Below, piece by piece: positions 48,061-61,180 of a stretch of 64,000 nt of DNA. The translations under genes and the position numbers were made by a program. The notes below the pieces were generated by a model. It did no database searches. It saw only the letters and a list, made by a program, of their open reading frames with translations, and was not told where the DNA came from. The stretch is taken from NCBI GenBank assembly GCA_037576215.1, contig JBANDB010000002.1, forward strand, positions 3,968,001 to 4,032,000, in the 5' to 3' direction. This DNA is from Armillaria gallica. Lineage: Eukaryota > Basidiomycota > Agaricomycetes > Agaricales > Physalacriaceae. The number at the start of each line of letters is the position of its first letter. Position 1 is the first letter of the stretch.

Positions 48061-48350
48061 CCATGTGCATCTATTCATCCAGCTGACAACTACTATACGT
48101 GGGAGAAATGCTTGTAGCACACATGGGATGATGCCTTCTTACGTTTTATACTGTTCATTCTACTGGTCTCATGAGCTCGACCTTCGGTCCCATGTAATAT
48201 CTGTGGCTCTCTATGTAAAGCACGCTTCTAAAGCTAATAGTCATGGGAGTTCCTTGGCTTTCGCAGCTGATTTCGCGATTCAACCCTGAAGCCCGGTCAG
48301 TACTATAAAGTAACCAAAACTGTTCCGCATGTGCAGCAAACCTACTCACA

Positions 48351-49129
48351 ATGGTCCAAATTCCCACCAGGCTACTTCTTCTCATATCTGTCGTCACTGC
48401 AAGCTCTGCACTTGTTACAAAGCGCACTGCTGCACAAGTCGAGTCTGACATTAGCAACATTGCGACCCAAGTCAACACGCTCGACAGTTCTATCAAGGCC
48501 TTCCCGGATACCGGTGGAAGCCTGGCCAGTGCCCTCGTAGGATAGTTCCTATGCGTGTCATTGGACTATCGCTAACACTTTCATTGTGTAGGCCATCCAC
48601 AGCAGCGCAACATCATTGATTAATACTATCCAGACTGCGACTACTGACACCACTGTATGTCCGGATGTTGGCATCCATGGAAATCAACTAACCTTTGGGC
48701 ATCTGCAGGCGACTGCTGCTTTTAGTGAAGGTGACGGTGCTACCATCCTTGCGGCCGTTCAGGCCTTTGAGCCTACCATTCTCGACGCTCTTACTGCCAT
48801 CGTCGCAAAGCGGCCTGCTTTTCAAGGTTCGTTGATTCATCAGAGCTTTCAAAGTGTTGGGCGATGAAGGTTGATCGCTATACTTGGCCCAATAGCTCTC
48901 CCCATTGGTGGGATTCCTGCCTTGGTACTCCAAGACCTCCAGAACCTCAACTCCGGAACTACTGCATTTGAGAATGCCTTGATCGCCAAATCTCCTGTAA
49001 GAGTAACTGTCATAATCTATTACTTTGCAATGACCTTGTCCACAGGCTGACCTCTTAGCCCAAGCCAATGATATCAAAACGTCGATCGGGAATGGATTTA
49101 CCACTGCCATTGCCGCGTATTCAGGTTGA
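48351..49129 (+). CDS. HsbA-family secreted cell-wall protein
   Basis: Five exons, 183 residues. Signal peptide MVQIPTRLLLLISVVTASSA, then a Lys-Arg pair (LVTKR) that may be a Kex2 site. The mature part is Ala/Thr/Ser-rich and helical: AAQVESDISNIATQVNTLD, SSIKAFP, ALAIHSSATSLINTIQTA, GDGATILAAVQAFEPTILDAL, ALPIGGIPALVLQDLQNL, ADLLAQANDIKTSIG. This is the pattern of the hydrophobic-surface-binding protein A/cell-wall galactomannoprotein family. Members are secreted and bind hydrophobic surfaces or lipids. Introns are GT-AG with the longest, about 68 nt, before ALPIGG. Convergent with COG7. Confidence 0.85.
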
Positions 49130-49399
49130 AAAGAGGAGTATAGGACTGCGGGATATATTGTACCTGAAATTGCATGATGTTTCTTACGATTTCCGTTGTA
49201 GTGACCACTGACATGGATGAGAAGGATTTCAGATTGTGTGTTCGATATTACTGTCTTTGATTATCACCGATTGATATATTTGACCATCTTATCGCTGATC
49301 AGATAGGATCTGGGCAAGTTGTAGAAATGCCTTAAGAAAAGAGCACGGTGAGATATGAACAGCCTTGCCGAAATGATTGGCTAAACGTACGTGTTACCG

Positions 49400-51903
49400 T
49401 CATGGTTTCTTTACCCCACGCATCCTATTTACTTCTTTCCATACCCTGTCCTGGACTCCTCCACCATCCTCCGAATCGATACATGTGCGCCACCGCTCAA
49501 GATCATCAAATTCGATATTGATTGCTCGTACAATATTGGAGAGATATCCCAAATCAGAGCTTAGTTGCGCAGAACCTGATTGTGAGAGCGCAGGAATGGC
49601 AGGGAGAACTTCCTTCGTCAGATGGGTCAATAGCGTCCGACTTAGCGACGATAGCCAGGCAGACGACACCAGCTCGGGGCTCGGTCCTTGTGCTACAGGT
49701 CTAGATATGCTCTGCCGCCGTGCATGTCCTACGTACGTCGGCTGAGATTCCAAAGGTATCTCGGGCTCGTCGATATGAGGGAGAGTATGCAAAGAGAACG
49801 ACAGGGCGTCATCGTCAACATAGACCTCAAATAACTGAGGAAGGTTGAGTAGGTTATCCGCAACACGTTGCACTGTCTCGCTGGGGGACAAAGAGAAGGA
49901 TGGAACGTGGAGTTCGTTGACTTTTTGTGACTTGCTATTTCCGGGCGCATTCCACAAAGGGAGGGTCGCATATCCGGACAAAGGCTTCATGAGAGGGGAG
50001 AGAATAGTGCGCTGGAGACACTCTTGGCACGTTTTGGCAAATAGATACACTGCCGAGCGCGCCTCGACCAAAAGAGGGTCGGTGGGGCGAGATTCCAGAA
50101 GGGTATGAAGATCAGGAGAATGGAGAGTGGACTGTGACAACAGTTGACTCTGGTTTGAACCAAATGTAATCGGATCTTCGCGCGATAGGCGAAGGGCTGT
50201 GGATATCTGAGCAAGACTGGCGCGGAGTTTATTCTCAAAAGACAGCAATCGCTCGAAGACACTTCGAGCGGACGATAGAAGATGGAGATAATGTTGGATC
50301 TCGGCCCAATCCTGCGGTGTATAATCTAGTCCAGATAGGCCTTCTTCGGTGGAGTTATATGTGGAAGAAGAGGGAGAGGACGTTTACGAAGACCGTCAGT
50401 CCGCATATCGACGAAAGACTTGAAGAAGCCGTCCAATGCTTGTACAAGCCCCACTGCACCATATCCATGCGTGAAAGCCACACAGCGCGTGACACTTTCT
50501 TCAGCGGCACCGAACACGTCTACAGCTCGTTCGCGCAGAAGACGTGCCCCATCTGAATCTGAATCATCGCGCGCGCCATCGTTCTTGGTAATATGACGGA
50601 GATTTTCGTCGAGGAAGCGCCTCTCAAGGGAAACATATTCAACCTGAAAGTCGAGGAAGGGCTGGAAGAGCTCTTGCTCCCAGTCAAGGAGGCTGGAAAG
50701 TTTGGTAATGTTCTGTGTGTTGGAAGAAGAGCGGGGTGGGGTGTTGCGCCAAGACATGGACATCCGCATTGAACGTCGGCGCTTGTGAGTTACAGGGTTA
50801 GATGTCGGTGACTCGGAGGCTTCCATGGAAGGTGTAGAGTGTTTAATCTTCTCCGTTACTTTCTCTGCAGCAGCAGCGAAATCCTCCGTCATTTTGAATA
50901 GAGAAATGAGAATTTTGAGGACGGTGTCACCGTAATGGTTGAATAACGAGGTAAGTCGTTGAGGAAACGTGGGCTGGAGAGCAGACAGAACTGAAGAAAT
51001 AAGTGCCGAGAGCGAGACTGCTGGGTCAGGGAAAATGAATGCCATAGAGGCACGTTCGAGATTGAGGAGGGAGAGAAGATGTTCGTAGAATTTGGGAAGG
51101 AATTCGACGAACGTCATTGTGCCCTCCCCATCGCAATCCAACAGCTGTGTATTCTGCCAGAGCGCTACCACTTCTGCCTTCCGAGAACCATTGTAATAGT
51201 TGCGAAATTCGTGTTCGCGTTGGATATCTGAAAAAATGGAAAAATAGCTCTTGCACGCTTCTAGGTCGTGGATGTTAATCGCGGCCACCAAGGCTGAACT
51301 GAGGGACGCTTCCAGCTGGTTCTGCAGATTGACCATGAGAGCGCGACGAGGGTCATATTCTGGAGTATTTTGAAAGACGACCATGCTGCGGCTAGCCTCC
51401 GAAAGCCGAGCAGCAGCTTTGGAGTAATTGTGGTCAGAAAGAAGGGATGTCACTTCAATTTCTAGGGTGCTCCAGCTCTCCGCCTCTCGCAAGACCTCGC
51501 GCGCCGATTCCATGTGGCTTTTCATGGTATCCAAAAGGTGGAGCTTGTCGAGAGCGTCCTGGGTAGACAGAGGAACTGCAGCCTTTGCTCGAGAGCGAAC
51601 ATGAAGGAGCCCGCTTTGGAGGGTGAGCGCACCGTCTTTCATGAAATGAAGGTCGTAGGTGAGTCTGGGTACGGCGCGAGAGACATCACGAACGGTTCTC
51701 TCCAGCTGGGACGACGTGTCTTCTGAGGAAATGTCGAGGGATGCCAGGAGCTGTGTAATGTGTTGGTCGAGTTCAACGAGATCGACAGCGTCTTCCTCTC
51801 TGTCCTCGGATATTGGCAGCGTTTCGTTGATCCATGAAATGACATCGTCGTACTCGGACAAGGCATCCAACACTTGGACACTGAACGATGAAGCGACAGT
51901 CAT
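49400..51903 (-). CDS. COG7: Conserved oligomeric Golgi complex subunit 7
   Basis: Two exons, 51903-50388 and 50325-49400, give 813 residues; the intron is 62 nt. The N-terminus has VQVLDALSEYDDVISWINETL and a coiled-coil-like helical region with LDKLHLLDTMKSHMESAREVLREA, typical of COG7. Then NYSKAAARLSEASRSMVVFQN, PEYDPRRALMVNLQNQLE, SIFSDIQREHEFRNYY and a C-terminal helical part ending RVWKEVNRMRGVKKP. The complex tethers retrograde vesicles at the Golgi; COG7 is in lobe B. A basic Ser/Arg-rich insert (about residues 370-395: HKRRRSMRMSMSW) is the only low-complexity part. Start 61 bp upstream of the next stop, on the same strand as SNAPC3. Confidence 0.92.
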
Positions 51904-51964
51904 GGTCGGCACCAACAACAGTATATTATACTACAAATACAAACAATGACGGCCAGTGAACCAA

Positions 51965-53363
51965 CTACCAACCTAGCTCATACTTGGGAAAAGGTACCAC
52001 TACAACTCCATCGTCTGGTTCTCCCATGTTCTCCCAGCAAGATCCACATAGAATGCAGGGGCTCTCACCCAATCGTAGATCGCCTACGATGGACCAAATT
52101 GCGGGTATTCTGTAGCATGCCCGACACAAATCTAGAGAGATTGGCGTCAGTTGCAGAGTGAAAGGATATCCGGATGACGGATCCGAGAGATTCTTCAGCC
52201 TATGTGGGTATTAGACAGGGGACGGGTGGAAGAGAACAGAAGCATGCCTGATTTGATCGACTACGAAAAAGTGCTCGCAATTTCCTTGATGCAAGATCCA
52301 ATACGGTTCGTTGATACGAAGGGAGAGAGAGCTGAGGATGGTATCATGCATGGACTCCGGTGCCTTGGTCAGTGCACGGTGTTGCGTTGAACGCGTTGCG
52401 AGACACTGGAGCATTTTGCTAGGACGCGAACGATATGGGTCATGATGCCGACACATGGACAGGAAGAACGTACTCGGCATAATCAGTTTCACTCATACCA
52501 TCACCATAGAGGACGTCTTCGATGCATACCACAGAACCAGAACTTACGTTGACGGCAAGTTGATTAGCGACCTGGCTATGCGACACTATTTCCTTGGGAA
52601 GGTCGTTTGACGCACAAGGCATCGTCTCGATGATATCGCCCAAAGTCTGCGAAGAGAGAAGTGCGTGTTGAGATGTCCGCATGGTGGTACTGGATCCCTT
52701 AGTGTATATTGTGACGGTAATGAGTGCACAGCTCGTATCATTGGGCAAGGAGGGGCTATCATTCGGGTCGGAAGGTTTCTGCAATGAAAATGAGTATCGA
52801 CGATGTATTCGACGAAGCTTCACACGAACACGTTTGTCAAGGGCATTCTGATCCGAATTTTTGGGCGGTCTTACAAAAAGAGAAGCTTCTGAACAAAGAC
52901 TGAAATGAAAGAAAATAAGCGAAACATTGCACTAAAGTTGACAAACTTACGGGTAGCTGGAGAGACGAATACTCTGAAGTGCTTTATTCAACTCAAGTAC
53001 TGCCGGCGAGTCTTCCTCGTCAGCGTCCGTAGTATTCTGAGTTTTGCGGCGAGTTTTTGTTGTGCTTTGGGTAGCATATAAAGCATCTATAGCGGCATCA
53101 TGCCTCTTGAGGATGTATGCAGATAACTCTGGGTTGTCCCAGACTTTGCCGACAACATCGCGAATGTCACTAACACTGGAGAATTCTTGAGTAACGAGGA
53201 CGATAAATTTGCAGAAGGCACACCTGAAATCGTCGGTGCCAGCGTCATCAACAAAGGCGTACTGAGGAATATCAGAGGAGATGAAATCTGCGATAGGTAT
53301 GGACTCTGAAGGTGGCCCAAAATGAAACTCGAGATTCCGAGCAAGCCTAGCAGTAGCAGTCAT
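51965..53363 (-). CDS. snRNA-activating complex subunit 3 (SNAPC3-like)
   Basis: Four exons. The C-terminal region is diagnostic: GSVVCIEDVLYGDG, ILSSLSLRINEPYWILHQGN, CEHFFVVDQIR, then LDLCRACYRIPAIWSIVGDLR, ESPCILCGSCW and VVVVPFPKYELGW, with four Cys-pair zinc ligands and His-Cys-Glu-His. These match SNAPC3/SNAP50, which binds the proximal sequence element of snRNA promoters. The N-terminal exon opens MTATARLARNLEFHFGPPSE. The intron after VVDQIR (52247-52200, 48 nt) begins GC rather than GT; no GT alternative exists near that point. Exons 2 and 3 join at GA|C in the block ADKMLQCLATR. Confidence 0.88.
52200..52247 (-). other. GC-AG intron in SNAPC3
   Basis: Donor GCATGC at 52247, acceptor CATAG at 52200. 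Splicing joins VVDQIR to LKNLSDP in frame. Confidence 0.7.
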
Positions 53364-53668
53364 GGTCCGTGCGTGAGAATTAGATTAGTCGCATTGCGTC
53401 ATCGATAAGACTTGATCCCAAATTTCCACGTTCCCGAGGGAGAGCACGACGGTTACAGCGCATATACCTGAGCTTTACCTTCTACTATCACCCTCACACT
53501 CTTTCACAGGTTTCAGTATTTAAAGCTCTACTGTGATTATAATGGTGAATATCTTGTAGTATACACGTAGTTAGGTTGAATTAGGTTCCAAGTTTGTGAT
53601 GTATGTATTCCATTCTGCCCAGCTAAGAATGATTTAACATCAGAAAACAATCCGATGTACACTGAGAC
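53364..53668. other. Spacer upstream of SNAPC3
   Basis: 305 bp between two minus-strand genes; no coding support. AT-rich in the second half (53505-53660). Confidence 0.4.
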
Positions 53669-56603
53669 TCACTCAAATCCTGACGGAGCGCCACTCCACA
53701 TATTGATTGTATTATTTCCTACCTCTTCTAACAGCCCGAAGTCGGTATACACAGGAGGCCCTGAAAACGATGTCTGCGGATGACTGGGGGCCTGAAAGTC
53801 GAAGATATCGTCAACAGCTCCAAATGGATTAGTAGACGGCATCGGATTCAATTCGCCAAAGTCAAGTTGATCACCTTGAGAATACTTATTAATAATATTC
53901 ATGTTACAGGCGGTGTACATGCTCACCAAATGTTCGTGCATTTAGCGAGCTTGCTGGCATTGATTCGAACGAATCCCATGCTCGAACAGCAGGAGCAGGC
54001 CCAGGTAAGTAGTCAGAAATATCATTCTCCCGGGGGCGCTTTTTAGACGTGACGTCTTCCTCGGTTGATGACGCATTTCCAATGGTTGAAATTCCATTGA
54101 GCATATCCCTTCAGTTTCGTAAAAACTTCACGATGAAGTGATTTTAGTAGTGGATGGACCTCACCATAGACGACCGGCAATATTCCACCTATGAAAACGT
54201 CAGTTCGCGACTGTTGAAGGCATGAGCAGGCACCTTTCAGAAGCATATTTCAAAGATGCTTTGCACCTCTCGACATCGGCCAGCTCTTTCTGTAGATTCA
54301 AGGAAAGGCCTGTGCGTTTACCACTCCAGATATTCATAGACAGAACAACGCCCGAAATGAAGGCTCCCATCTGCGATCAAGCGTCAGAGATCTCCGAAGA
54401 CGGATGGATGATGACCACCGACTATGATTTGCGGTATAACTATGCCTGTTTGAGCGCGGTGGACATCGACCACGTGGCTACATGATCTAGCGGCATTCGT
54501 GCAGATGGCGAGAGATGGGAAAGACAGAGGAGAGTCTGTGTGCAGGAAAGGACGATGGATTTGTATCTGCAGCATGTAATACATGCTGTACAAAGCCGCA
54601 GACTGGAACAAAAAAGTAGAATCTTTACAGTGCGGATCCCAACGGACTATACGCTGGATCAATGACTACGTCCGGTAGCAGATAATTCACGAAGACGTAC
54701 GATGATCAGGAACCGAGTCAACCCATGCATTCAGGGAAGAATCCAAGTCTGCGACGAGACGTTGTTCCCAATCCTTGCCAGTAAGCCCTAGCATGGCACG
54801 AGACTTTTTGATGGAATACAGCGTCCTAAGAACAAACGCTAAAATCTCGCACAGCTTGAGATGCAAACAGAAATATGTTATTTTCGAAGGCACGTTAGGG
54901 GGCTGGTGAAAATGAACCCTTCCGTTCGGTTCGATCTCCCAATATTCATCGTCGCATTCGACTGGGTTTTCCAGGTCAAAACTGCGAGGAAGAATGTAAA
55001 TACTAGAAACACAATCATAGAGGCGACACACTCTTCATCTCTTATTATGGATGGTCGTCCGAGGAATAGACTGATGAGTCTATCGAGAGTGATAAGAGCC
55101 CTGTCATTTGAGGGATGCCTATCAGTGTTTGCTATCGACAGTGAGGCTTACGGACCAAAATGCTCTTTTCTTTAGCTCATCCTCGACGGTCGGCTGGTAT
55201 CCTTCCGGCTTACGTCTATGCAATCCTATCTCAACCGCAAAACGCATTCCGATTCCAACCATGGTCCAGCCGAACTGAGGAACCGAAGTACCAAGAGAGT
55301 ATATCACCCCCATCTTCATACCGGAGTAAGTAAACATACAAACGTCCTAGGGAAAAATAAACTTGCAGCATAATATTGCAATTCGTACAACGACGGCGAC
55401 TCGTATATGGCGTTTTTGACGATACGTACTTGTTCAAAGAACTTCCAACCGGACGAAAGCTTTGCATTCGGATCCGAGAAAACTCTTGGATCGTCGGAAT
55501 ATCTAGAAGCGATAGCAAGAACGAGCAGCAGTGCAGCGCCAAAGTTGTGATCCCGCAAATGAAGACCTTCGGCAATATTTTTGTCAAATGTAGGCCGGTG
55601 CAACATGGGCAGAATTATGTTGATCGTGTTGAAGTATATATCAACGAGTGAAATTATCAGATCATCGTCTGGGAAAACATAATGAGGTGTTTCTTGTTCT
55701 GCGGTTTCTTGCTCCCACTAACATCGTCAACAGTTGGAATTAGCGTTGCAAATCAAGAACACTGCTCACTGGCTGGAGTTCGAAATACTGATGATAGTCT
55801 GGCACAGAGAGGGAGGCTTCGTTACCCATAAACTCGGTTTTGATGGTCATGGCGCTCTTGACGAGGGAAAAGCTGCTAGAAGGTCCAAAATACCTGTTAC
55901 CAAATGTGTGTAGGGACATCCTTTTCATGTGCTCCAGCAGCTCAATATGCGGAAGGTCGTCTTCCGCACTATCTGATGGCTCGGATAGTTGATGGGGACT
56001 TGACGACTCACCCCTGCTGTCTTGTAGTGACGACGGGCTGTGATGTAATTGAACCGGAGAAGCTTCATCCTCTGGCAACACGACCTCCGGTTTGAGCTGT
56101 GACTTGTTAAACACGCCGGCAGATGAATGAAGCAGCGCTTACCTCTCTCAGCATATCCTCGAGTTTGTTGACGCGTTCTTCAAGTTCCTCTACATAGCTA
56201 CTTGAAGGAGGATGAGACCAAGAACGAGCTGACGGATGTTAATATACTTTGTTTTTGGACCGCGTTTCTATAATGAGTTGAGCTGCAGAATAGATAGGCA
56301 TGTCGGAGACCGCTACCTTGACAGGATCGGTATGCAGGCATTTTGAATCGAATGCGATGCAGTTTGAACAGCGACCGCTTGGCATGGTCGCACTATCACC
56401 TGGGACATGGATGAAGCGGCTGGGACTGAGATGAAGCGAATACTAGGCCTACACTTGACTGGAGGAGATGTGTCAGATACGCCCCTAGCGACGACAAAGG
56501 AGAAAATACTTTTCTTCTTGCGACATATGTCGCAAGCGCCAGGGAGGCGACGTTTCTTTGCAGCGACGGCGGAGGCGTCGTCTGTATAATCACTATCGGG
56601 CAT
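53669..56603 (-). CDS. Zn2Cys6 and fungal_trans transcription factor
   Basis: Starts MPDSDYTDDASAVAAKK. The zinc cluster reads CDICRKKKIKCDSATMPSG and RCSNCIAFDSKC, C-x2-C-x6-C-x9-C-x2-C-x6-C. The IK and first base of the third Cys come from a 6-nt exon (56458-56453) between introns 56509-56459 and 56452-56400. Then a linker helix (SYVEELEERVNKLEDMLRE), and the fungal_trans domain: LISLVDIYFNTINIILPMLHRPTF, LLVLAIASRYSDDPRVF, ELQYYA, LGTSVPQFGWTMVGIGMRFAVEIGLHRRK and KKRAFW. The tail ends FGLLEEVGNNTINMWSGAPSGFE. Targets unknown. Divergent from the PrpD gene. Confidence 0.9.
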
Positions 56604-56810
56604 GACGGCGGGACGATACTAATAATACTAATAACACTAATTCGGCGTCTAATATATATTCCTCGGCAACCCCACGGCTATGAAATCATGTCCGCGTGAC
56701 CGTCCCAAGCGCGTCTCCCGGTAATAGCCGGAGGTCCAAGTCGACTGTATTTCAAGCCGAATCTGGGGCAACTCAACTCTTCCTGCTACCATCACAGGAC
56801 AGGCCCCCAA

Positions 56811-58781
56811 ATGCTCAACCGTGCCTCCAGTCGCTCCCTGCTGCGCAAATTCCCTCGCCAACTCCCTCTCGCTGCCAGTTTCTCTACCCTCAATACCCCC
56901 AAGCGTTCCTCTCTTGCTCCCTTTGCTTCTCCTTCCATTCGCGCCCGAAATATGTCTGCTACCCACGGTGGCGAGTCCACTCTTCGGCCTGAGCCAGACA
57001 AGGTCCTGCAAGATATCGCCGATTATGTTCACAACTTTCAAATTGACCCCACGGGGTTGGCAATGAAGACCGCATCCCTTTGTTTGATTGACACCATTGG
57101 TTGCGGTCTCGAGGCGTTGCGATTCCCAGAGTGCACCAAACTACTTGGCCCCGTTGTTGAAGGCACCGTCGTTCCTAACGGTACGTTTCCACGGTTTCTG
57201 TCCTCCCTCAACTCCCCCTCAAACCCCCATCTGGCATAGGCACCAAAGTACCCGGGACCAACTATCAGTTGGACCCCATCCGGGGCGCCTTCAACATAGG
57301 TACCATTATTCGATGGCTGGATTTCAATGACTGCTTCCTAGCTGCTGAATGTATGTATCGCAAGTATCTATCTCTTGTGCTCATTGCCTAACTGTTGTCT
57401 TCCAGGGGGTCATCCCTCCGATAATCTTGGTGCAATTCTTGCTGTCGCTGACCATCTCGCTCGTCAAGGGCAACCTTTTGCCGTTAAGGATCTACTCGAA
57501 GGCATGATCAAGGCTCACGAAATACAGGGAGGTCTTGCCCTCCTCAATTCGTTCAACAGGGTCGGCTTGGACCACGTTGTTCTTGTCAAAGTTGCCTCCA
57601 CTGCAGTGGTGTCCAGGATGCTTGGACTCAATCGCGATCAGACGATTGATGCTATCTCTCAAGCTTGGGTTGACGGTCAATCACTTCGTACCTATCGCCA
57701 TGCTCCCAACACCGGGCCTCGTAAATCCTGGGCTGCTGGTGACGCTTGCTCCCGTGCAGTCAACCTTGCCCTTCTTGTCAAGAAGGGCGAGAAGGGTCTT
57801 CCATCCGTTCTTACTGCCAAGACGTGGGGTTTCTATGATGTTCTGTTCAAGGTAATGTCATTTTTAGCTGGTTACCGGTTATACGAAAGCCTAACTCTCT
57901 ATCACGCAGGGCAAGCCCTTTGAGTTCCAGATTCCTTACTCTTCTTACATCATGGAAAACGTCCTCTTCAAAATCTCCTATCCCGCCGAATTCCATGCTC
58001 AAACTGCCGTTGAAGCAGCTTACATCGTCCATGCAAAATTGAAAGCCCTTGGAAAGACTGCAGAAGACATCAAGAGTGTAAGAATCCGAACTCAGGAAGC
58101 TGCCATCAGGATTATTGACAAGAAGGGCCCACTTGACAACTTTGCTGACCGAGAGTAGGTGCCTATATCGTAATCTGTGGTTGTATTTTGACCCTCCCGC
58201 AGTCATGCCATCAACTACATGGTGGCGTATCCTTTGATTTTCGGTGAACTCACTTCGGAAAGCTAGTACGCATATTTCTTGTCCATCAATACCCGTTCTT
58301 TCACTTACATTGCATCTAGTACTGATGCCTCTGCCGCTGACCCACGTATCGACGCCCTTCGTGCCAAAATCTACTGCGTTGAAGACAAGCGTTTCAGTGT
58401 CGAATATCACGAACCCTCCAAGCGGTCTATCGGTAATGCTCTCCTTGTCGAGTTGAACGACGGTACTGTATTGGACGAGGTCGAGGTCAAATACCCCGTC
58501 GGACACAAGAGGCGTCGCGATGAGGGTACTCCTCTTTTGATCGACAAATTCACTAGGTAATCATTCTTCGTCTATCACTGCTTCGTCGTATTTACGGCTA
58601 CTCAAAAGGCATATCTCCCATCACTATGACGCAGCGCACCAGAAGAAGTGAGTGTCTATGATGGTTGTTGATATTGTTTGACTGACGTGGGTGTAGGATT
58701 TTGGACATAGTCACCGGCGATTCTACTCCATTCTGGAACCTCCCGGTTGACAAGTTTACCGACCTTTTCGTCAAGCCTTAG
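56811..58781 (+). CDS. 2-methylcitrate dehydratase (MmgE/PrpD family)
   Basis: Starts [19 protein letters not shown], an Arg/Ser-rich presequence with mitochondrial character. Then [84 protein letters not shown], the middle [24 protein letters not shown] (exact text: [16 protein letters not shown]), [20 protein letters not shown], and the C-terminal [17 protein letters not shown] and [15 protein letters not shown]. These are MmgE/PrpD blocks, and the presequence favours mitochondrial methylcitrate-cycle dehydratase, needed for propionyl-CoA disposal. Ten or so introns; one phase-2 joint at [13 protein letters not shown] needs intron 58264 to about 58319. Confidence 0.9.
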
Positions 58782-58972
58782 AGGTCTGCAGTCACAGAAC
58801 ATTGTGATTACTTCAGGCGTAAGTGTCATCGTCGTGTATCAAAGCTAGTGGCAAAACATTTGGGATAACACAAATCACATAAAACTACATTTGACTGGTT
58901 TAAAACGCCTGAATATTGTACTACTAACAAAGCGAACCGAAAACATCAAAGCGAATAAAAGAGAAGGAAAGC

Positions 58973-61180
58973 TTAATTCACAGACTTCTTGTTCTTCCTT
59001 CCCTTTTTGGCCACCGTTTCTTCCGCCCCATTTTCCTTGTCGCTTCTATGTCTGCTCTTTCGGTGATCTGCTGTGTTGTTAAATGCCGACCCGAATCGCT
59101 GCTTTGCACCCAGAACAAACGGATCGGGGCGAGGTCCTGATCTTCCGGCTTTCTGGGGGCTCGGTGACCTACCGATTTTACGTCCTAGGTGCACTGTCGG
59201 CGGCGAGTGCGGATTGATATCTCTTAACATGGAAGAAAAGGGTGCAGTGGATTCCAGGAATCCTTCCGCATCTTCTTCTGGAACGGCTGAGAGTCGGCGT
59301 TGAATGAGACGTGCCAGAGGGATTGAGCGGGGCTGTCGAGACATAGTGCAGAAGTAATTCTGGAATTCGGGTGAAGTAGGAGAATGAGGCGCGGAAGTAT
59401 TGCGATTGGGCTTGGAATATGCAGATGGTGCTGGCGGTAGCGGGCTGTTGGGAGGAGGCCCAGGAGGGGGCGGGGACATCTCAAAAAGTTCTGGGAGTCT
59501 TGGGACATAGATCTATAGCTTGTTTGTCGAGACGGCCGCGCAGAAAAAACAGGAGGATCATCGATGAAAATATCAGGGTTATTCATGCGCTCGACGACAA
59601 ACCGCCGCAGCTCCGCATCCGGGTTCCTGGCTTCAAGGACAGGTCTTTGGAACCGATCGAATGGCATAGGAGGGTCATATTCGTGGTAAAGTATATCATT
59701 GGAGCTTTCAGAGAAGTAAGGAGACCATTGCGGTTCAGAAGAGTTGGGCGGAGTAGGTAGAGCGCTTTGGAGTTGCTTGATACGGTACTGATGGGCGATA
59801 TCAATGGCAGACATACGAGGTCCAGTAGGAATAATGACTTGTGAGGTTAGCTGCGGATTTGTGCGAGATTCAACGAATAGGCGGGGACCAGACTGAGGAA
59901 GAATCGGGCTGATACGAGATAAAGAAGAGACCGAGTTATACGGATGATTTGTGTCCTTTACGACTGAATTCGCCGGCCACTGAATTCCAAGCCCGACGAA
60001 GTGGTCATCGGCACGTGAAAATCCTGGAGAAGCTCTGGGAAAGACGATCTTTTTGTTGACTCGAAGTTCGAGTGTCGCTCGTATCTTGAATTGGCATGGC
60101 TTGCGCGCATATTGGGTTTGTCTGGAATGAGGGACGAATTGACCTGCGGGGACTGCAACGTAGACGCGTTACGCTTTGAATGAGCCAAGGTCGGAAGTAT
60201 AGGCAAAGACTGAGAGTTCTGTCGCACAGTGTATTGAGGGACTTGAGTTTTGGGCCTTTGTAATTGTGCGAGAGCAGAAGGAAGCTGGGCGGCCTTTCTT
60301 TCTCCACCTGACGGATGCTGCCGAGAATCACTAGGTGCATCGATACCAAGTCCCCAAATCATTCGAGACATATCCTCTCCTTCGACAATGGTGCCTTCAG
60401 CACCACTAGCCATACACACATTCAGTGATGAAAATGAAATATTGGCGACCACTTACGATGGGCAACGAGCATAGGGCAATGAGAGTGGGCCGTGTAATGC
60501 CGGTATCGGTCTTGGAGGAGAATTTGCCCAGGTTAACCATCCTGGAGTAAAGTTGTGAGTGTATAATGATACAGTGAAAGAATATTGACCTTCGTTCTCT
60601 TCGAAGGTGGGCTGTGACTCAGACTTGTGGTGGAGAAAAGATACGGGGACTTGTACATCATTCCCGATGATCATGATAGATTCAGGAGAAGAAGGCGGAG
60701 AAGGAGTCCGTGGAAGCCCAGAGTAGCGCAGTCGGCGCGCTTGAATGTGTTGTATGCTGTTTTCTGAAGAAAGGTGAGTGCCGGAGGTATCGATAAAGAT
60801 CGAGGTGTCGAAGCATTCGGAGGAAAAGGATTCGTCTTTAGGAAGGGCGGATTTGGAACACTCAGTAAGAGATACAACGCGCGCGCCTGATCCCCCAGGA
60901 TTGATTCTACTTAGAGGGGAAGTTTCTGGCAGAGACACGACACGATCAGTGCTAGTTGGTGCCCGAGAAGGGCCATTGAAAGGTAAACGAGGCTTGTGAA
61001 GGCGGCGCACGGCTGGAGAAGAATCTAGTAAGGGGGTGCATCGTTTGGGTCGGTATATGCGCTTAGTTCCGCTGGAGATGTAGCAACTGCACTGGAGGGC
61101 GAAGAGGCTGGTGAAGACAGGAGAGGTACGGCAGGGTCCGTCTGAACGGCACGGTCGACATAGTTTCTGTCATCAGCCAT
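58973..61180 (-). CDS. Large disordered protein of unknown function
   Basis: Starts MADDRNYVDRAVQTDPA. A 38-nt intron near 61126-61089 is required to pass an in-frame TAG; after it the frame reads YRPKRCTPLLDSSPAVRRLHKPRLPF. The rest is Ser/Pro/Gln/Arg-rich with few hydrophobic blocks. Ordered-looking fragments: PYARCPSGAEGTIVEGEDMSRMIWGLGID, MSAIDIAHQYRIKQLQSALPTPPNS, RRFVVERMNNPDIFIDDPP, and SIPLARLIQRRLSAVPEEDAEGF near the end, which finishes KKGRKNKKSVN with a basic KKGRKNKK tail. I recognise no domain. Basic runs suggest nuclear localisation but nothing more can be said. Confidence 0.65.

Noticed and set aside
56399..56510. Zn2Cys6 factor seemingly lacking its third zinc cysteine
   Set aside because: Direct joining of the two large exons gives RKKKSDSAT, but a 6-nt exon between two good introns restores IKC.
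60990..61130. In-frame stop as a sign of pseudogenisation of the disordered protein
   Set aside because: A 38-nt GT-AG intron removes the problem and gives a coherent downstream frame.
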